DNA of 64,000 nucleotides from contig NC_061510.1 in assembly GCF_022539505.1 (NCBI RefSeq), positions 34,931,047 to 34,995,046 of the forward strand, written 5' to 3'. The position numbers and the translations under genes are program-made. The notes beneath the pieces are model-generated. The model was not told where the DNA came from, ran no database searches, and saw only the letters and a list, made by a program, of their open reading frames with translations. The stretch is from Lolium rigidum (Eukaryota; Streptophyta; Magnoliopsida; Poales; Poaceae). Below are positions 1-8,984 of this stretch, piece after piece (positions within the stretch are counted from its first letter, which is position 1; every line of letters starts with the position of its first letter).

Positions 1-1145
1 TCAGCTTAACCATGCGCCAAAGTTGAGCGCATCATCGTCTAGCCTTGCATTGTGACGGTTTAATAAACACTATGTGACCGCCCAATTCAATTGAGTCAGC
101 TGCGAAGGCATATTGTGTGGAGTCACGCCAAGCGATAATATATCCCGCTCCATGCTTGCGTGGTGCTTTGGTCTTCCATTGGCAGTACCTACACACGATC
201 AATCAGGCCGATGGTACGTGCAAACAGTTCGATGGATGTCCATGCCACAATCATAGACTCCAATTAGCGACCAGATCCACGTCATGATGTACGAATACTA
301 GGCACCACTGGCTGTCATCCAAAGTGCAACAGATCAATAATTTATTTATTTATATTCCCCGGATATTTATTTATTTATTTGTAGAGAAGTAGCGATCGAT
401 TTGAGCTAGACAGGTCGAGAATCGATCCATGAACAGATCACGGATGGTGCATCGATCGAAACCATTTTTTAGCCATATTCCAGGAATTAATCAATCAAAT
501 CTATACTCCCAAGACATTCCCCCGGCCGGGAGGGAATAAAATGCTTCACTGCACATGCAGCATGGACGACCACGGCCACGACGGTTGATTTCATGGCGTA
601 CGTACGGTCACGGCGCACTACTGCACTAGGCTAGCGCTGGAATCAGATTCTTTTTAAATTATTATTACTGGCGTCCAACCTGGTGCGCCTACGGCCGCAG
701 CATGAGCTCATATGCACGTGCCACGTTGCGCGTGTATATGTGTACAGCTAGCGACCGTACGTGGTTTGGGCGTTTGGCTTTTCCACTGCTCTCGGTTCTA
801 GAATAAGTGAACATCTAGTTTTAAAAAAAAATCTAGTTCTAAACTTTATACATAAAAAAGTGTAATTCAATATTTTCAATGTATTTTAATTGCTTTTCTC
901 TCATCTCACTCAAATCAAACCAAATAATATTGAGCACATATTCTTCTTGTTTTCTACATGCACTTAGCTCATTAGAGGTGAAATAATTAAAGAGAAGAGA
1001 TGCATCTTTTCATTGTATTTTCACTTCACTTCATAATTTATCTTAAAAAACTCGTATGTACACTTGTTTGTGGTCGGATGGATACCTGGCTGGGCATAGC
1101 TTGCTGTTCGAGTGTTTGTTTCGAGAAGGCGATCGCGCGCCCGAT

Positions 1146-2043
1146 ATGCGCCGGTCGGCCCCTCCCCTCCCCTCTCCGGCGGTGGCCGGCGATGAGGCGG
1201 GTGAGGGACCCCTCCCTGTATAGTTTTAGACTAGATTTTCGTTGTGTGCTGGGCTTTATGCATGTATCTTGGAGCTGTGCGCCGGAGTTCGGCCAGATCT
1301 GGCGCTGGATAGGGTTCCTCCTCTTCTTGTCGATGCTCTGGAGGTCAGAGTTAGGCGCGGAGGGGTGGAGCATAGGAGTCTCCTCCAATAAGGCCGCGGT
1401 TCGTGAAGCCCAAGATCTGGTCGGTCGTGTTCTTCATGGTCGCCGTGGTGGCGGACGGTGGAGCAGGCCGGACGATGGTGGAGCTTCAAGGGAAGGTGGG
1501 ATGGCTGCTTGGTGGAGTTCATGCGCAGCAGAATGGCTTCGCTGCTGCGATCTAGGACCGGTGAGGCGGCCGCTCCACATCAATCCTAGGAGTGAATCCT
1601 CGATGGCACTTCTGCTATCGACCTTGATGGCCGAAGGGCGGCTACTCCTGCCATGGGCGCCGGCATTAGGTGTGAAAAATCTGATTCTTCTTTGCTGGCA
1701 CAAGATGTTCTTCAACCTCCTGGCCTTTGTGCCTTTTTGGAGGCCCTTTGATTCCACCGCAGTGTGCTCCCGCTGTTGCACCCCAAGTGGTGACGTCCCC
1801 GATGGTGTTGCAGTTGACTGCAGTTGGAAGATTCAGCAAGATCTCGGTGGAGATGGAGCTAGAAGAAGACATGGACTGGATTTCATTTCTTTTTCATGTT
1901 CTGAGGTCTTCGGTGTAAAATTTCAGAGGCAGAATGTAATCTTTTTTTTCTGTGGCCCTTTATGTAATTTGTACTCCACCGACGATGGAATGAATGCAGC
2001 AATCGAGGTCCTTAGAGACCCCTTTTCCCGTTCAAAAAAAAAA
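1146..2043 (+). mobile_element. Poly-A retroposon (non-LTR / SINE-like) with target-site duplication
   Basis: About 0.9 kb of sequence ends in a run of ten A residues (2034-2043). It is flanked by a 15-bp direct repeat with one mismatch: gatcgcgcgcccgat at 1131-1145 and gatcgcacgcccgat at 2044-2058. A 3' poly-A tail with a long, variable-length target duplication is the hallmark of insertion by LINE-encoded machinery. The 5' part is GC-rich. No reverse transcriptase is seen, so it is either a non-autonomous element or a retrocopy. The paralogous segment at about 11600 lacks the insert and serves as an approximate empty site. A long open frame running through it (1000-2124) crosses both element ends and is not a gene. 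Confidence 0.65.
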
Positions 2044-2107
2044 GATCGCACGCCCGATGATGCGGTGGTGCCACGTTTGTCAGTTTCCAGCTGCCACCGA
2101 TCCAACA

Positions 2108-2213
2108 TATATAGGAGCAGCTAGCTAGCCCATATCAGTACTGTCACACACTCCCACCTCGTCTTGTTGCCCATCACCACCAAGCGCTAGCAGGTGACGA
2201 GAGGAATCTGGTG
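2108..2213 (+). promoter_or_regulatory. TATA box and leader-like sequence of the duplicated promoter
   Basis: TATATA at 2108-2113 is followed 30-60 bp downstream by a CT/CA-rich stretch resembling a plant 5' leader. Copy 2 keeps the leader-like part (about 11684-11735) but has a decayed TATA. No coding exon follows in either copy. The promoter reading is inferred from composition only. Confidence 0.35.
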
Positions 2214-2227
2214 CATATATTACTATA

Positions 2228-3860
2228 CTAGATTTAGATGTGCGCCTTGGCGCACGATCCCGTGGAACTCATGCCGATGTACACTTTGTATAACACTACT
2301 AAAATTTAGGTGAAAATGATAATTTGTTTATTAGCTTTCAGAAAAAAGTCAATAGAATAATCTCAAGCACAGAAATTACAAACAAAGTAGGAAACATTCA
2401 TATACAACCAGGGAAACAAAAGAAAATAATATATTATAGTATCAAATAATCGATGGCTATGTCAAGAGCGGAAGGAACAACAAAAGCAACATCACACAAG
2501 CTGGGCCATCTACAAAAGGAAAACAAATTATGTTCTTCAGTAAAATCGAGTTAATGAAATCCACAAGAGCAATGCCATCAGGATCCTTCTCCCATGTTCG
2601 ATCTGGGATTTCCATCCACAAATCCACCACATTACTTCTCCTGTGTTGACACCAAACATAGGCTTTGAATCGACTTCTCTTTGGCATCAAGCCTAAGTTA
2701 CAGAACGCATAAATGAATATATATATTGGTGTCAAAAAGAATTCAAATCTCATTTACAAAAGTTGAATACCAGAGCTTTGGGACATAGCCTAGCAACAAT
2801 AAACCATTGATTATCCTTCAACATAACCCCAAACATGAAACAAACGGTTTAAGCATATCATCGAGCAATATCATCGAGCAGTGGCGTGCACAATTTGTTC
2901 TACATCAGAGAGCTAGAAAGTTCAGACATGGAGTCGATTACAAGGAGAGGGATCAAGAAGTGTGCCTCACCTCTGGTCTGCTGACCAAGAACCATGGACC
3001 TAGGAAGCTGATGGAGGTGACCATGCGCCCCAGAAGCCCTTCCTCACCACCAAGCCATGTCGCGTCTTCAGTGGCAGACCTCCATATCGCGTCTTGCTCC
3101 GCTCATCCTCGCGGCTGTTGAAATCCAAAATCCGCCACCTGTGCATGTTGCCTGCTGCTTTGATAGAAACAGAGAGAAGACGAAAGACGGGAGATACAAA
3201 TTAGAGAAAGAGGAGGGAGAAAGAGAGGAGAATAGGGGAAGGGGAAATCACCTAGAGCCGAGGCGCGACGGTAGAGCAATGGCCCTGGAGGCGCCGCAGG
3301 TCCCCGTCCGGCCGCGACCCCGCTGCGCCGCGGCCGCGTCCTCGTCGGCGGCGCGGCGCACGGCGAGGGCCGCCGCCGCCTCCCGCGCCGCCTCGGCTGC
3401 GGCCGCCGCCTGCTCCTCCAGGCCGCGCGCGTCGCCGTCGTCCATTGCTTCCGCCTGCGCCTTCCTGGCCTGGCGCGCGGGGGGTCGAGGCGGTGGCCGG
3501 CGCTCGTGTTGTCCGGCGGCTCGAGGCGGCGACCTGGGGAGCGAGGGAGCAGGGCTGGAGGCGGCTCGAAGCGCCGCGGCTGGAGGCGGCGGCCGACGAC
3601 GACAACGGGGCAAGGGCGGGGCGGCGGTGGGCGACGAGGGCGGTCGCGGGGAGGGGGCGCGAGGCGGCTAGGGTTTTTTTGCCCTGGGGGCTCGCTTTTA
3701 TACCAGGCCGCGCGAAATATCGAAAATACCCCTGCGGGGTGGAGATCCACTGCCCGATGCCAATGTGCACTGACAGAGATCCTAGTCGCAGTGGCTGACA
3801 TGCGAGGCCGGCAAAGGTGGGGCCCACATGCAGCCGGAGGCGGGTAACAATTTGCCATTG
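2228..3860 (-). mobile_element. Helitron-like element, minus orientation (3' end at 2228)
   Basis: Read on the minus strand, a perfect 7-bp-stem hairpin (GTGCGCC-AA-GGCGCAC, 2240-2255) is followed eight bases later by CTAG (2231-2228) and then a host T. That is the Helitron 3' terminus rule (hairpin, CTRR, insertion before T). Homology to duplication copy 2 also stops here. The 5' terminus (TC after A) could not be found, so the right boundary is a guess. Candidates lie near 3860, past the promoter-like sequence of the captured gene piece. No Rep/helicase coding is seen, so the element would be non-autonomous. Grass Helitrons often carry host gene fragments, as here. Confidence 0.5.
2971..3445 (-). 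pseudogene. Captured gene fragment: promoter, 5' UTR and two short exons
   Basis: On the minus strand there is a TATAAAAG (3702-3695), a GC-rich leader starting with 'aaaccctagcc' (a common plant 5' UTR motif), and an ATG at 3445-3443. Exon 1 (3445-3252) encodes an Ala/Glu-rich peptide of about 64 residues beginning MDDGDARGLEE and ends at a GTGATT donor. Exon 2 (3114-2971) starts after a CAACAG acceptor, stays open in phase for about 38 codons (SREDERSKTRYGG...), then meets a TAG before a GTGAGG donor. A further exon-like block at 2535-2650 (minus) could read DLWMEIPDRTWEKDPDG. I do not recognise the parent gene. The intron-bearing structure argues for DNA-level capture rather than retroposition. 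Confidence 0.4.
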
Positions 3861-3921
3861 CACGGGGTTAGCTAGTGAGAGGAGTGCCCAAAACGAATGG
3901 ACGAGATGCACCGATGAAAAG

Positions 3922-4226
3922 ATCCGACGGTCACGTGCTCAAATCGTTGTGAGACCCCCTATGGGGGGCATCTATTATACCTTTAGATGCATGTACATAA
4001 TGCCTGGTCAAAGTTAAGTGTTACAAAGGGCAGTGGGGAAAGCTGGCTAGGGTTTTCACCATGGAGAGCCTTTTTTATGATGCGGTGAAAATATTGACGG
4101 CCAGGATTCGCTGCGAGACCATCCGACGGCCACGAGCCTCAAATCGCTGTGAGGCCCCCGTGGGGGGGCATCATATATACCCCTGGATGCATGTACATAA
4201 TGTCTGGTCAAAGTTAAGTGTTACAA
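3922..4226 (+). repeat. Imperfect ~106-bp direct repeat
   Basis: Segments 3922-4027 and 4118-4226 share the order: ccgacgg(t/c)cacg, ctcaaatcg, tgtgag(a/g)cccc, ggggggcat, atgcatgtacataatg, ctggtcaaagttaagtg and ttacaaag. A 90-bp spacer with a 'gctagggttttcaccatggag' block separates them. No coding is seen. The pair could be the two ends of an old element or a tandem duplication. Confidence 0.6.
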
Positions 4227-4346
4227 AGTTTGATTGATAATATAGAAAAATGTTTCAACGTCTATGATATATTTAGCTAAATATTATGCTAAGTTTTGCT
4301 TTGACTAACCTTTATATATCCATGGAGTAATACGAAACAGAGGGAG
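4227..4346 (-). mobile_element. Stowaway-type MITE end (partial)
   Basis: The sequence ending in acgaaacagagggag (4332-4346) is the reverse complement of a Stowaway (Tc1/mariner) terminus, CTCCCTC-TGTTTCGT. The AT-rich stretch upstream fits a MITE body, but I could not find the opposite terminus. I treat it as one surviving end. Confidence 0.4.
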
Positions 4347-4479
4347 CATCTCAAGAGTACTAAGAAGTCGGTAAGGACTGCCATGTATGACTCGTAGATC
4401 CACAAAGAGTTTTACAAGATTTAACTACGTAAAGAAATTCATACCCGCCGTGGGAATGGAGGCATTAATATGAAAAGGA

Positions 4480-4770
4480 GTATGCTGATGGCCTGGCCAT
4501 CGACTTAATGGACAGAGATATGCAACGGCAACGCCAAGACAACCCTATGCCGACAACCCTCCACCATGACCATCGGCATACACCTAACGCCGTCAGATGA
4601 CCGCTAGTTGGGAGGACGCTAGGGTAGCGCCTTTTGCCAATGACCTCGTTAAGCCAACGGTTGCCCTCGGCATATCTCCAAATATACCGACAACTGAGCT
4701 ATGCTGACGGCTACATATCCGATGGTCCGGGTAATAGCCGTCGGCATATCATCCCTGCAGTCTTCGTCGC
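4480..4770. mobile_element. CACTA-like subterminal repeat remnant
   Basis: The motifs ccgtcggcat, gctgacggc, cctcggcatat and tatgccgac recur in both orientations. They are variants of the subterminal repeats of the CACTA element at 5104. No CACTA terminus was found here, so it is probably the relic of another or earlier copy. Confidence 0.35.
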
Positions 4771-4960
4771 ACCATCTACGCGCTCATCTCACCAATCCCG
4801 TACGTTGACAGGCAGCCTTTTCCTTTTACATCTCATCGTCACCAGCTATGAACAAAGGTAAGCTAAAGCTGGCCATGCGATGTGACTCGTGCAATTCACG
4901 TACGTACACATTCCACTACCGCATTGTTTCGCTTCTTTCGTCCAACAAAATTAACCCGAC

Positions 4961-5103
4961 CTGTTGCCAAGCAAAACTTCCCGTTCCATGCTTGCCTGGT
5001 GCTTTGGTCTTAAAATTTTGGTCGTAGTAGCGACACGACCACCCAGGCCGATGATTTGTGCAAACAGTGGCACCACTGGAGGGAGAAATGCTTTTGCCCT
5101 ATG
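4961..5103 (+). repeat. Promoter-like segment, duplication copy 2 (left part)
   Basis: Matches about 126-240 and 300-310 of copy 1 (blocks tccatgcttgc, tggtgctttggtct, ccaggccgatg, gtgcaaacag, ggcaccactgg). The copy is interrupted at the CACTA terminus (5104) and resumes at 11020 with the ccactggctgtcatccaaag block. The DNA elements between 5104 and about 10980 therefore lie inside copy 2. Confidence 0.6.
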
Positions 5104-5107
5104 CACT

Positions 5108-5640
5108 ACAGGAATCCGACGGTGTGCCGACGGCCACCCGCCCTCGGCGTAGCACGGCCTGGCCCACGGCGTAGGCTACGCCGACGGGGACCCTCAGCGT
5201 AGCCCCTCGGGCAAGGTTGGCCTCGGGACAGCCCAGACGACCCTCAGCATAGCGGCGGCCGTCGGTGTACCGTGACGTGGCCGACGGCGGCGTCCTCCCC
5301 TCGGCGTAGCAACGTTGACGTCGTTGTCCGTCTGACGGCCGTCACCGCTACGCCGAGGGGGCGACCGTCGGCACAGCTCGCGACGTGGCACGCGCTGGGG
5401 CTCCTGGCCGGCGATACGCCGAGGGGGCGCCCGTCGGCACAGCGCGCGATGTGGCACGCGCTGGGTCTCCTGGCAAGCCATACGTCGAGGGGGTGACCAT
5501 CAGCCTAGCGCGCTACGTGGCACGACCTGGGTAATCTGACCGATGATACACCGAGGCGGAGGCCCTCGGCATAGCCATGATCATTTGGTCCATGTCGAGG
5601 CTATGCCGAGGGTTAAGCCGTCGGCGTAGCGTCGACCCTG
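5108..5640. repeat. CACTA subterminal repeats
   Basis: About a dozen copies of a short motif, cctcggcgtagc or its reverse complement gctacgccgagg, occur with variants. Examples lie near 5144, 5170, 5233, 5300, 5348, 5413, 5482, 5547, 5566, 5597 and 5615. Such clustered short motifs in both orientations just inside the terminus are the transposase-binding region of CACTA elements. The role follows from the family; the repeats are seen directly. Confidence 0.75.
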
Positions 5641-5829
5641 TTTCCTTTTTTTTGCTGTTCTGAGCGTTCTACAGGTTTCACAGCACAACAGCACATATAA
5701 TCACAAATAATTGACAAATAATTCACATGACTTTGCAAATAGACATAAGATGAAGTTCAAATAGCTACAAATCGTAGTCTCATAACATAGCTCCGAATAC
5801 ATAGTGTCATAGTGTCGATAAGATACATG

Positions 5830-7620
5830 CATGGGAGAGCTAGAGGAGCTCGTCGCCGCTAAACACCGGCCCGGGCCGACGCGCTGCTGCAGTAGAAGCT
5901 GCGGAAGAACCACCGGGAGAAGGGCCGGGAGAAGTAGCGGGAGAAGAAACGGGAGTAGTACCAGCAGAAGGACCACCATGATGAACCGGTGTCATCTCCC
6001 TCCCACCACCCTAGTTCGCGGAACATCCCGTTTCCTACATACATGTTCCCTAGATGTTAGCAACTTGCGAGGCAAAGGAAAGCCATAACCATTCGGTTTG
6101 GCGAAGAACTTACCGATATTCTCTCATAGTATGTCGCAGCGAAACTTTCCTTCGATGGCATGAGTGGCGACGGCCCCGACAAGGGATGCCACGGCCCTAA
6201 CTCCATTGTCTATCCAGTTTCCTTGGCCATCATCGACGTCTGCAAGATAGTTTACATGTCAGTCTTTGCAGAAATGAAGCACCGAACTAGGGGAAAGTGG
6301 GACTTGTCATCATTTGCGAAAAGAAAGGTTGGAACTTACATGTATATATGGCATGTACTCCTGGAACTCCTTCTGCTGCCGGTTAATAGGCCACCTGATA
6401 TTCTTCATGAGCGGCCATGTAGGCCGCCTCGAAGTCAGGCTACAATTTCACAAATTCATATCTCGTTAGCACTTAGCCATGTACGAACGAAAGTCGGAAA
6501 GAGGATGGAAATGAGGGAAACTTACGTCGTATGCGGGTTGCCGAGGCTGGCGACGAGGCGGGAGAGGGGGGTTGTTGTGGGTATACTTTATGGGTATATC
6601 AACGGCATGGCCTAGATCCGGCAAGCCCGGGTGGCCCATAGATGGTGGTGAGGCGTGTGGCCCATCGGGCGGCCCAGTTGCTGTAGATCCTGAAGGATGA
6701 AGTCCAGCCCGAGGAACAGGAAGCCGGATCTCAACCGACCTACGAAGGAGGCCGGATCCGTGACGGCCCATGAAGTATCCGGATCCAGCACGTACTTAGA
6801 GGAAGGCGGATCCTTGACGTACACGGCAAGACATTGTACCGTAGTTATGCAACTTGTATTCCGGTTAGGACTCTCCATGTAAACCCTAGATCCATGCGCC
6901 TTTATAAGCCGGATCCTGGGAGCCCTAGAGGCACAACCACAACTCATTGTAACAACGCGAAAGCGCCCAGATAATTCAAGACAAGCAGCAGTAGGCCCTG
7001 TCATCGTGCAGGTGTTCCGAAGCTGGGTAACTCGCGTACCACCGTCCCGTGTGCACTCCGCCCTATGGCCCCTACTTCTTCTCCCCCTCGTGAGGATCCC
7101 TCCTCCGAGGTACCGTCGATTAGGAAACGACAGGGGTTGTCCTTGGTGAGGCCCGCCTTGAGATGCGTGAAGGTTGTGGTGAGGGTATGCTTGACGGCCT
7201 TGTTAAGCATCTTGAGATGGCCATGCGGCAACCCTCCGGACGACAGGACCAACGACTCCTCATCGATCTCCGCGCTCATGGGGTCATCCACCTCCAGGTG
7301 ACGATGCCTCACCATCCCGCGGTAGTTCTCGACGTTCTCGGCGTAGGTGCCGAAGTACTCAGGGAGCGAGGGCTGAGGCTGTGAGAGATCGGGCCTCTTA
7401 AGCCGCATCTTGTTGTATATCTCGACGTCAGAAAACTCCTCCCCGGGTCCTAACTCGGCCCTCTGCATCGCAAAAGGAAATGTTGTGAGTATCAACTTTG
7501 AACCTGACGGAAAATAAAATGTATACATACCGTCTTCCCCGCGTAGCGCTCGTAGCTGAGGTTTCCCCCGCAGTGTGTGCCACCGTCGCCTCGGTTCTCC
7601 GCGTTTCGCCTCGCCAAAGG
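5830..7620 (-). pseudogene. CACTA transposase-associated gene (plant En/Spm, Transposase_24-like), disrupted
   Basis: The best-preserved exon, minus strand about 7470-7133, encodes a peptide beginning RAELGPGEEFSDVEIYNKM and containing SLPEYFGTYAENVENYRG and EESLVLSSGGLPHGHLKMLN. I recognise this as the plant En/Spm-like transposase-associated family. The exon is interrupted by a solo LTR (6573-7132) and continues beyond it at about 6568-6525 (PLPPRRQPRQPAYD) to a GTAAGT donor. Further exon-like pieces follow at about 6460-6370 (PDFEAAYMAAHEEYQVAY), 6240-6130 and 6090-5830, with stops. An upstream exon (about 7620-7530) ends SYERYAGKT at a GTATGT donor. The gene supplies or supplied DNA-binding functions for transposition; it is dead here. 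Confidence 0.65.
6573..7132 (+). mobile_element. Solo LTR, family C (560 bp), TSD GGGGT
   Basis: Starts TGTTGTGGGTATAC and ends AAACGACA, with GGGGT immediately on both sides (6568-6572 and 7133-7137). A TATAAG motif at about 6902 fits an LTR promoter. No internal region is present, so it arose by LTR-LTR recombination or is a very small element. A second copy lies in inverse orientation at 12136-12694, and its terminal 70 bp recur at 30222-30295. It splits the CACTA gene, so it is younger than the CACTA. Confidence 0.8.
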
Positions 7621-8908
7621 GACAGATGCAAGTTTTCCAGCGATTCCGACGCTCCGGTGATCTGTATCTTGGGAAACCCTAGGGCGGGGATCTCGCAGAT
7701 CTACTCCTATAGCTTTCTCCGTGCGAGGGTTTACCAATGAACTTTTTTATTTTCTTTGGTTTGTTTAGGACATATGTACATGAAAACCATAGGTTGGGCA
7801 TACATTACCATAAAATAGGCTTCGTTTGAGCCGTAGCAGGAGTTTCCACATAGAGATCCTGGATTTTACCAAGTTCTAGCCCATGTATATGAAAATCGTC
7901 AACGTCGGGTACATGCAAGGTTAGGAAAACCCTACATCACACTTGTACACATATGTTAGGGACAGATGCAAGTTTTCCAGCGATTCTGATGCTCCGGTGA
8001 TCTGTATCTTCGGAAACCCTAGGGCGGGACCCCGCAGATCTACCCCTATAGCTTTCTCCGTGCGAGGGTTTACCAATTGACTTTTTTATTTGCTTTGGTT
8101 TTTTTAGGACATATGCACATGGAAACCATAGGTTGGGCATAGTTTACCATAAAATAGGCTCCGTTTGAGCCGTACCAGGAGTTTCCACATACAGATCCTG
8201 GATTTTACCAAGTGCTAGCCCATGTATGCGAAAATCGTCAACGTCGGGTACATGCTAGGTTAGGAAAACCTTACATCACACTTGTACACATATGTTAGGG
8301 ACAGATGCAAATTTTCCAGCGATTCCGATGCTCCGGTGATCTGTATCTTCGGAAACCCTAGGGCGGGGACCCCGCAAATCTACCCCTATAGCTTTCTCCG
8401 TGCGAGGGTTTACCAATGGATTTTTTGCTTGCTTTGGTTTGTTTAGGACATATGCACATGGAAACCATAGGCCGGATATAATTTACCATAAAATAGGCTC
8501 CGTTTGAGCCGTAGCAGGAGTTTCCACATACAGATCCTGGATTTTACCAAGTGCTAGCCCATGTATGCGAAAATCGTCAGTGCCGGGCACATGCAAGGTT
8601 AGGAAAACCCTACATCACACTTGTACACATATGTTAGGAACAGATGCAAGTTTTTCAGCGATTTCGATGCTCCGGTGATCTGTATTTTGGGAAACCCTAG
8701 GGCGGGAACCCCGCAGATCTACCCCTATAGCTTTCTCTGTGCGAGGGTTTACCAATGGTATTTTTTATTTGCTCTGGGTTTTTTAGGATATATGCACATG
8801 GAAACCATAGGTTGGGCATAATTTACCATAAAATAGGCTCTGTTTGAGCCGTAGCAGCTATTCCACATACAGATCCTGGATTTTACCAACTGCTAGCCCA
8901 TGTATGCG
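7619..8908 (-). repeat. Tandem array, ~339-bp unit, 3.8 copies
   Basis: Units start at 7619, 7959, 8298 and 8637 with g(g/g/a)acagatgcaag and are 340, 339, 339 and about 272 bp long. They are near-identical by eye and share the blocks aaaccctagggcgggg, tatagctttctc, cataaaataggct and cacttgtacacatatgtta. Read on the minus strand, each unit runs toward the CACTA transposase gene. The 'ccctagggtttcc' block resembles a 5' leader, so the array could act as repeated promoter or enhancer units. The last unit is cut at the start of the Harbinger-related sequence. Confidence 0.85.
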
Positions 8909-8984
8909 AACGCGGAAATGTCAGTTTGCATCGCGCGGCGGACGCGAGACAGACCGTTTTTTTCCACGCGTCCGTTTGCACCTA

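Larger units (their letters stand above)
126..2218 (+). repeat. Promoter-like segment, duplication copy 1
   Basis: This stretch matches, in the same order and with many small differences, a second copy at 4961-5103 plus 11020-11735. Shared landmarks are a 'tgcttggtgctttggtctt'-like block (about 150), 'ccactggctgtcatccaaag' (about 305), AT-rich Tttatttatt runs, a 'gccgcagcatgagct' block (about 696) and a 'tgttgcccatcacc' block (about 2165). Copy 1 contains material missing from copy 2: an AT-rich stretch of about 275 bp (826-1100) and the retroposon at 1146-2043. Near its end lie TATATA (2108-2113) and a CT-rich leader-like sequence, so it resembles the upstream region of a gene. No intact coding region follows, because homology stops where the Helitron-like element begins. 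I infer an old local duplication of a gene 5' region. Confidence 0.7.
5104..8908 (-). mobile_element. CACTA (En/Spm) DNA transposon, 3' end at 5104, right end missing
   Basis: The element starts with CACTACAGGAA at 5104 and is followed by about 530 bp of dense subterminal repeats. It then carries a minus-strand gene related to plant En/Spm-associated transposase proteins, and an array of a 339-bp unit upstream of that gene. The right terminus (expected ...TAGTG) was not found. The recognisable sequence stops at about 8908, where Harbinger-associated sequence begins, so the element is probably truncated. A solo LTR has inserted into its coding region. Confidence 0.7.

Noticed and set aside
1000..2124. 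374-codon open frame on the plus strand
   Set aside because: It crosses both ends of the retroposon and both target duplications, and the product has no recognisable domain.
3103..3911. Several long open frames in both strands of the GC-rich block
   Set aside because: High GC removes stops in many frames. Only the minus-strand exon with leader, ATG and splice sites looks gene-like, and it is given as a captured fragment.
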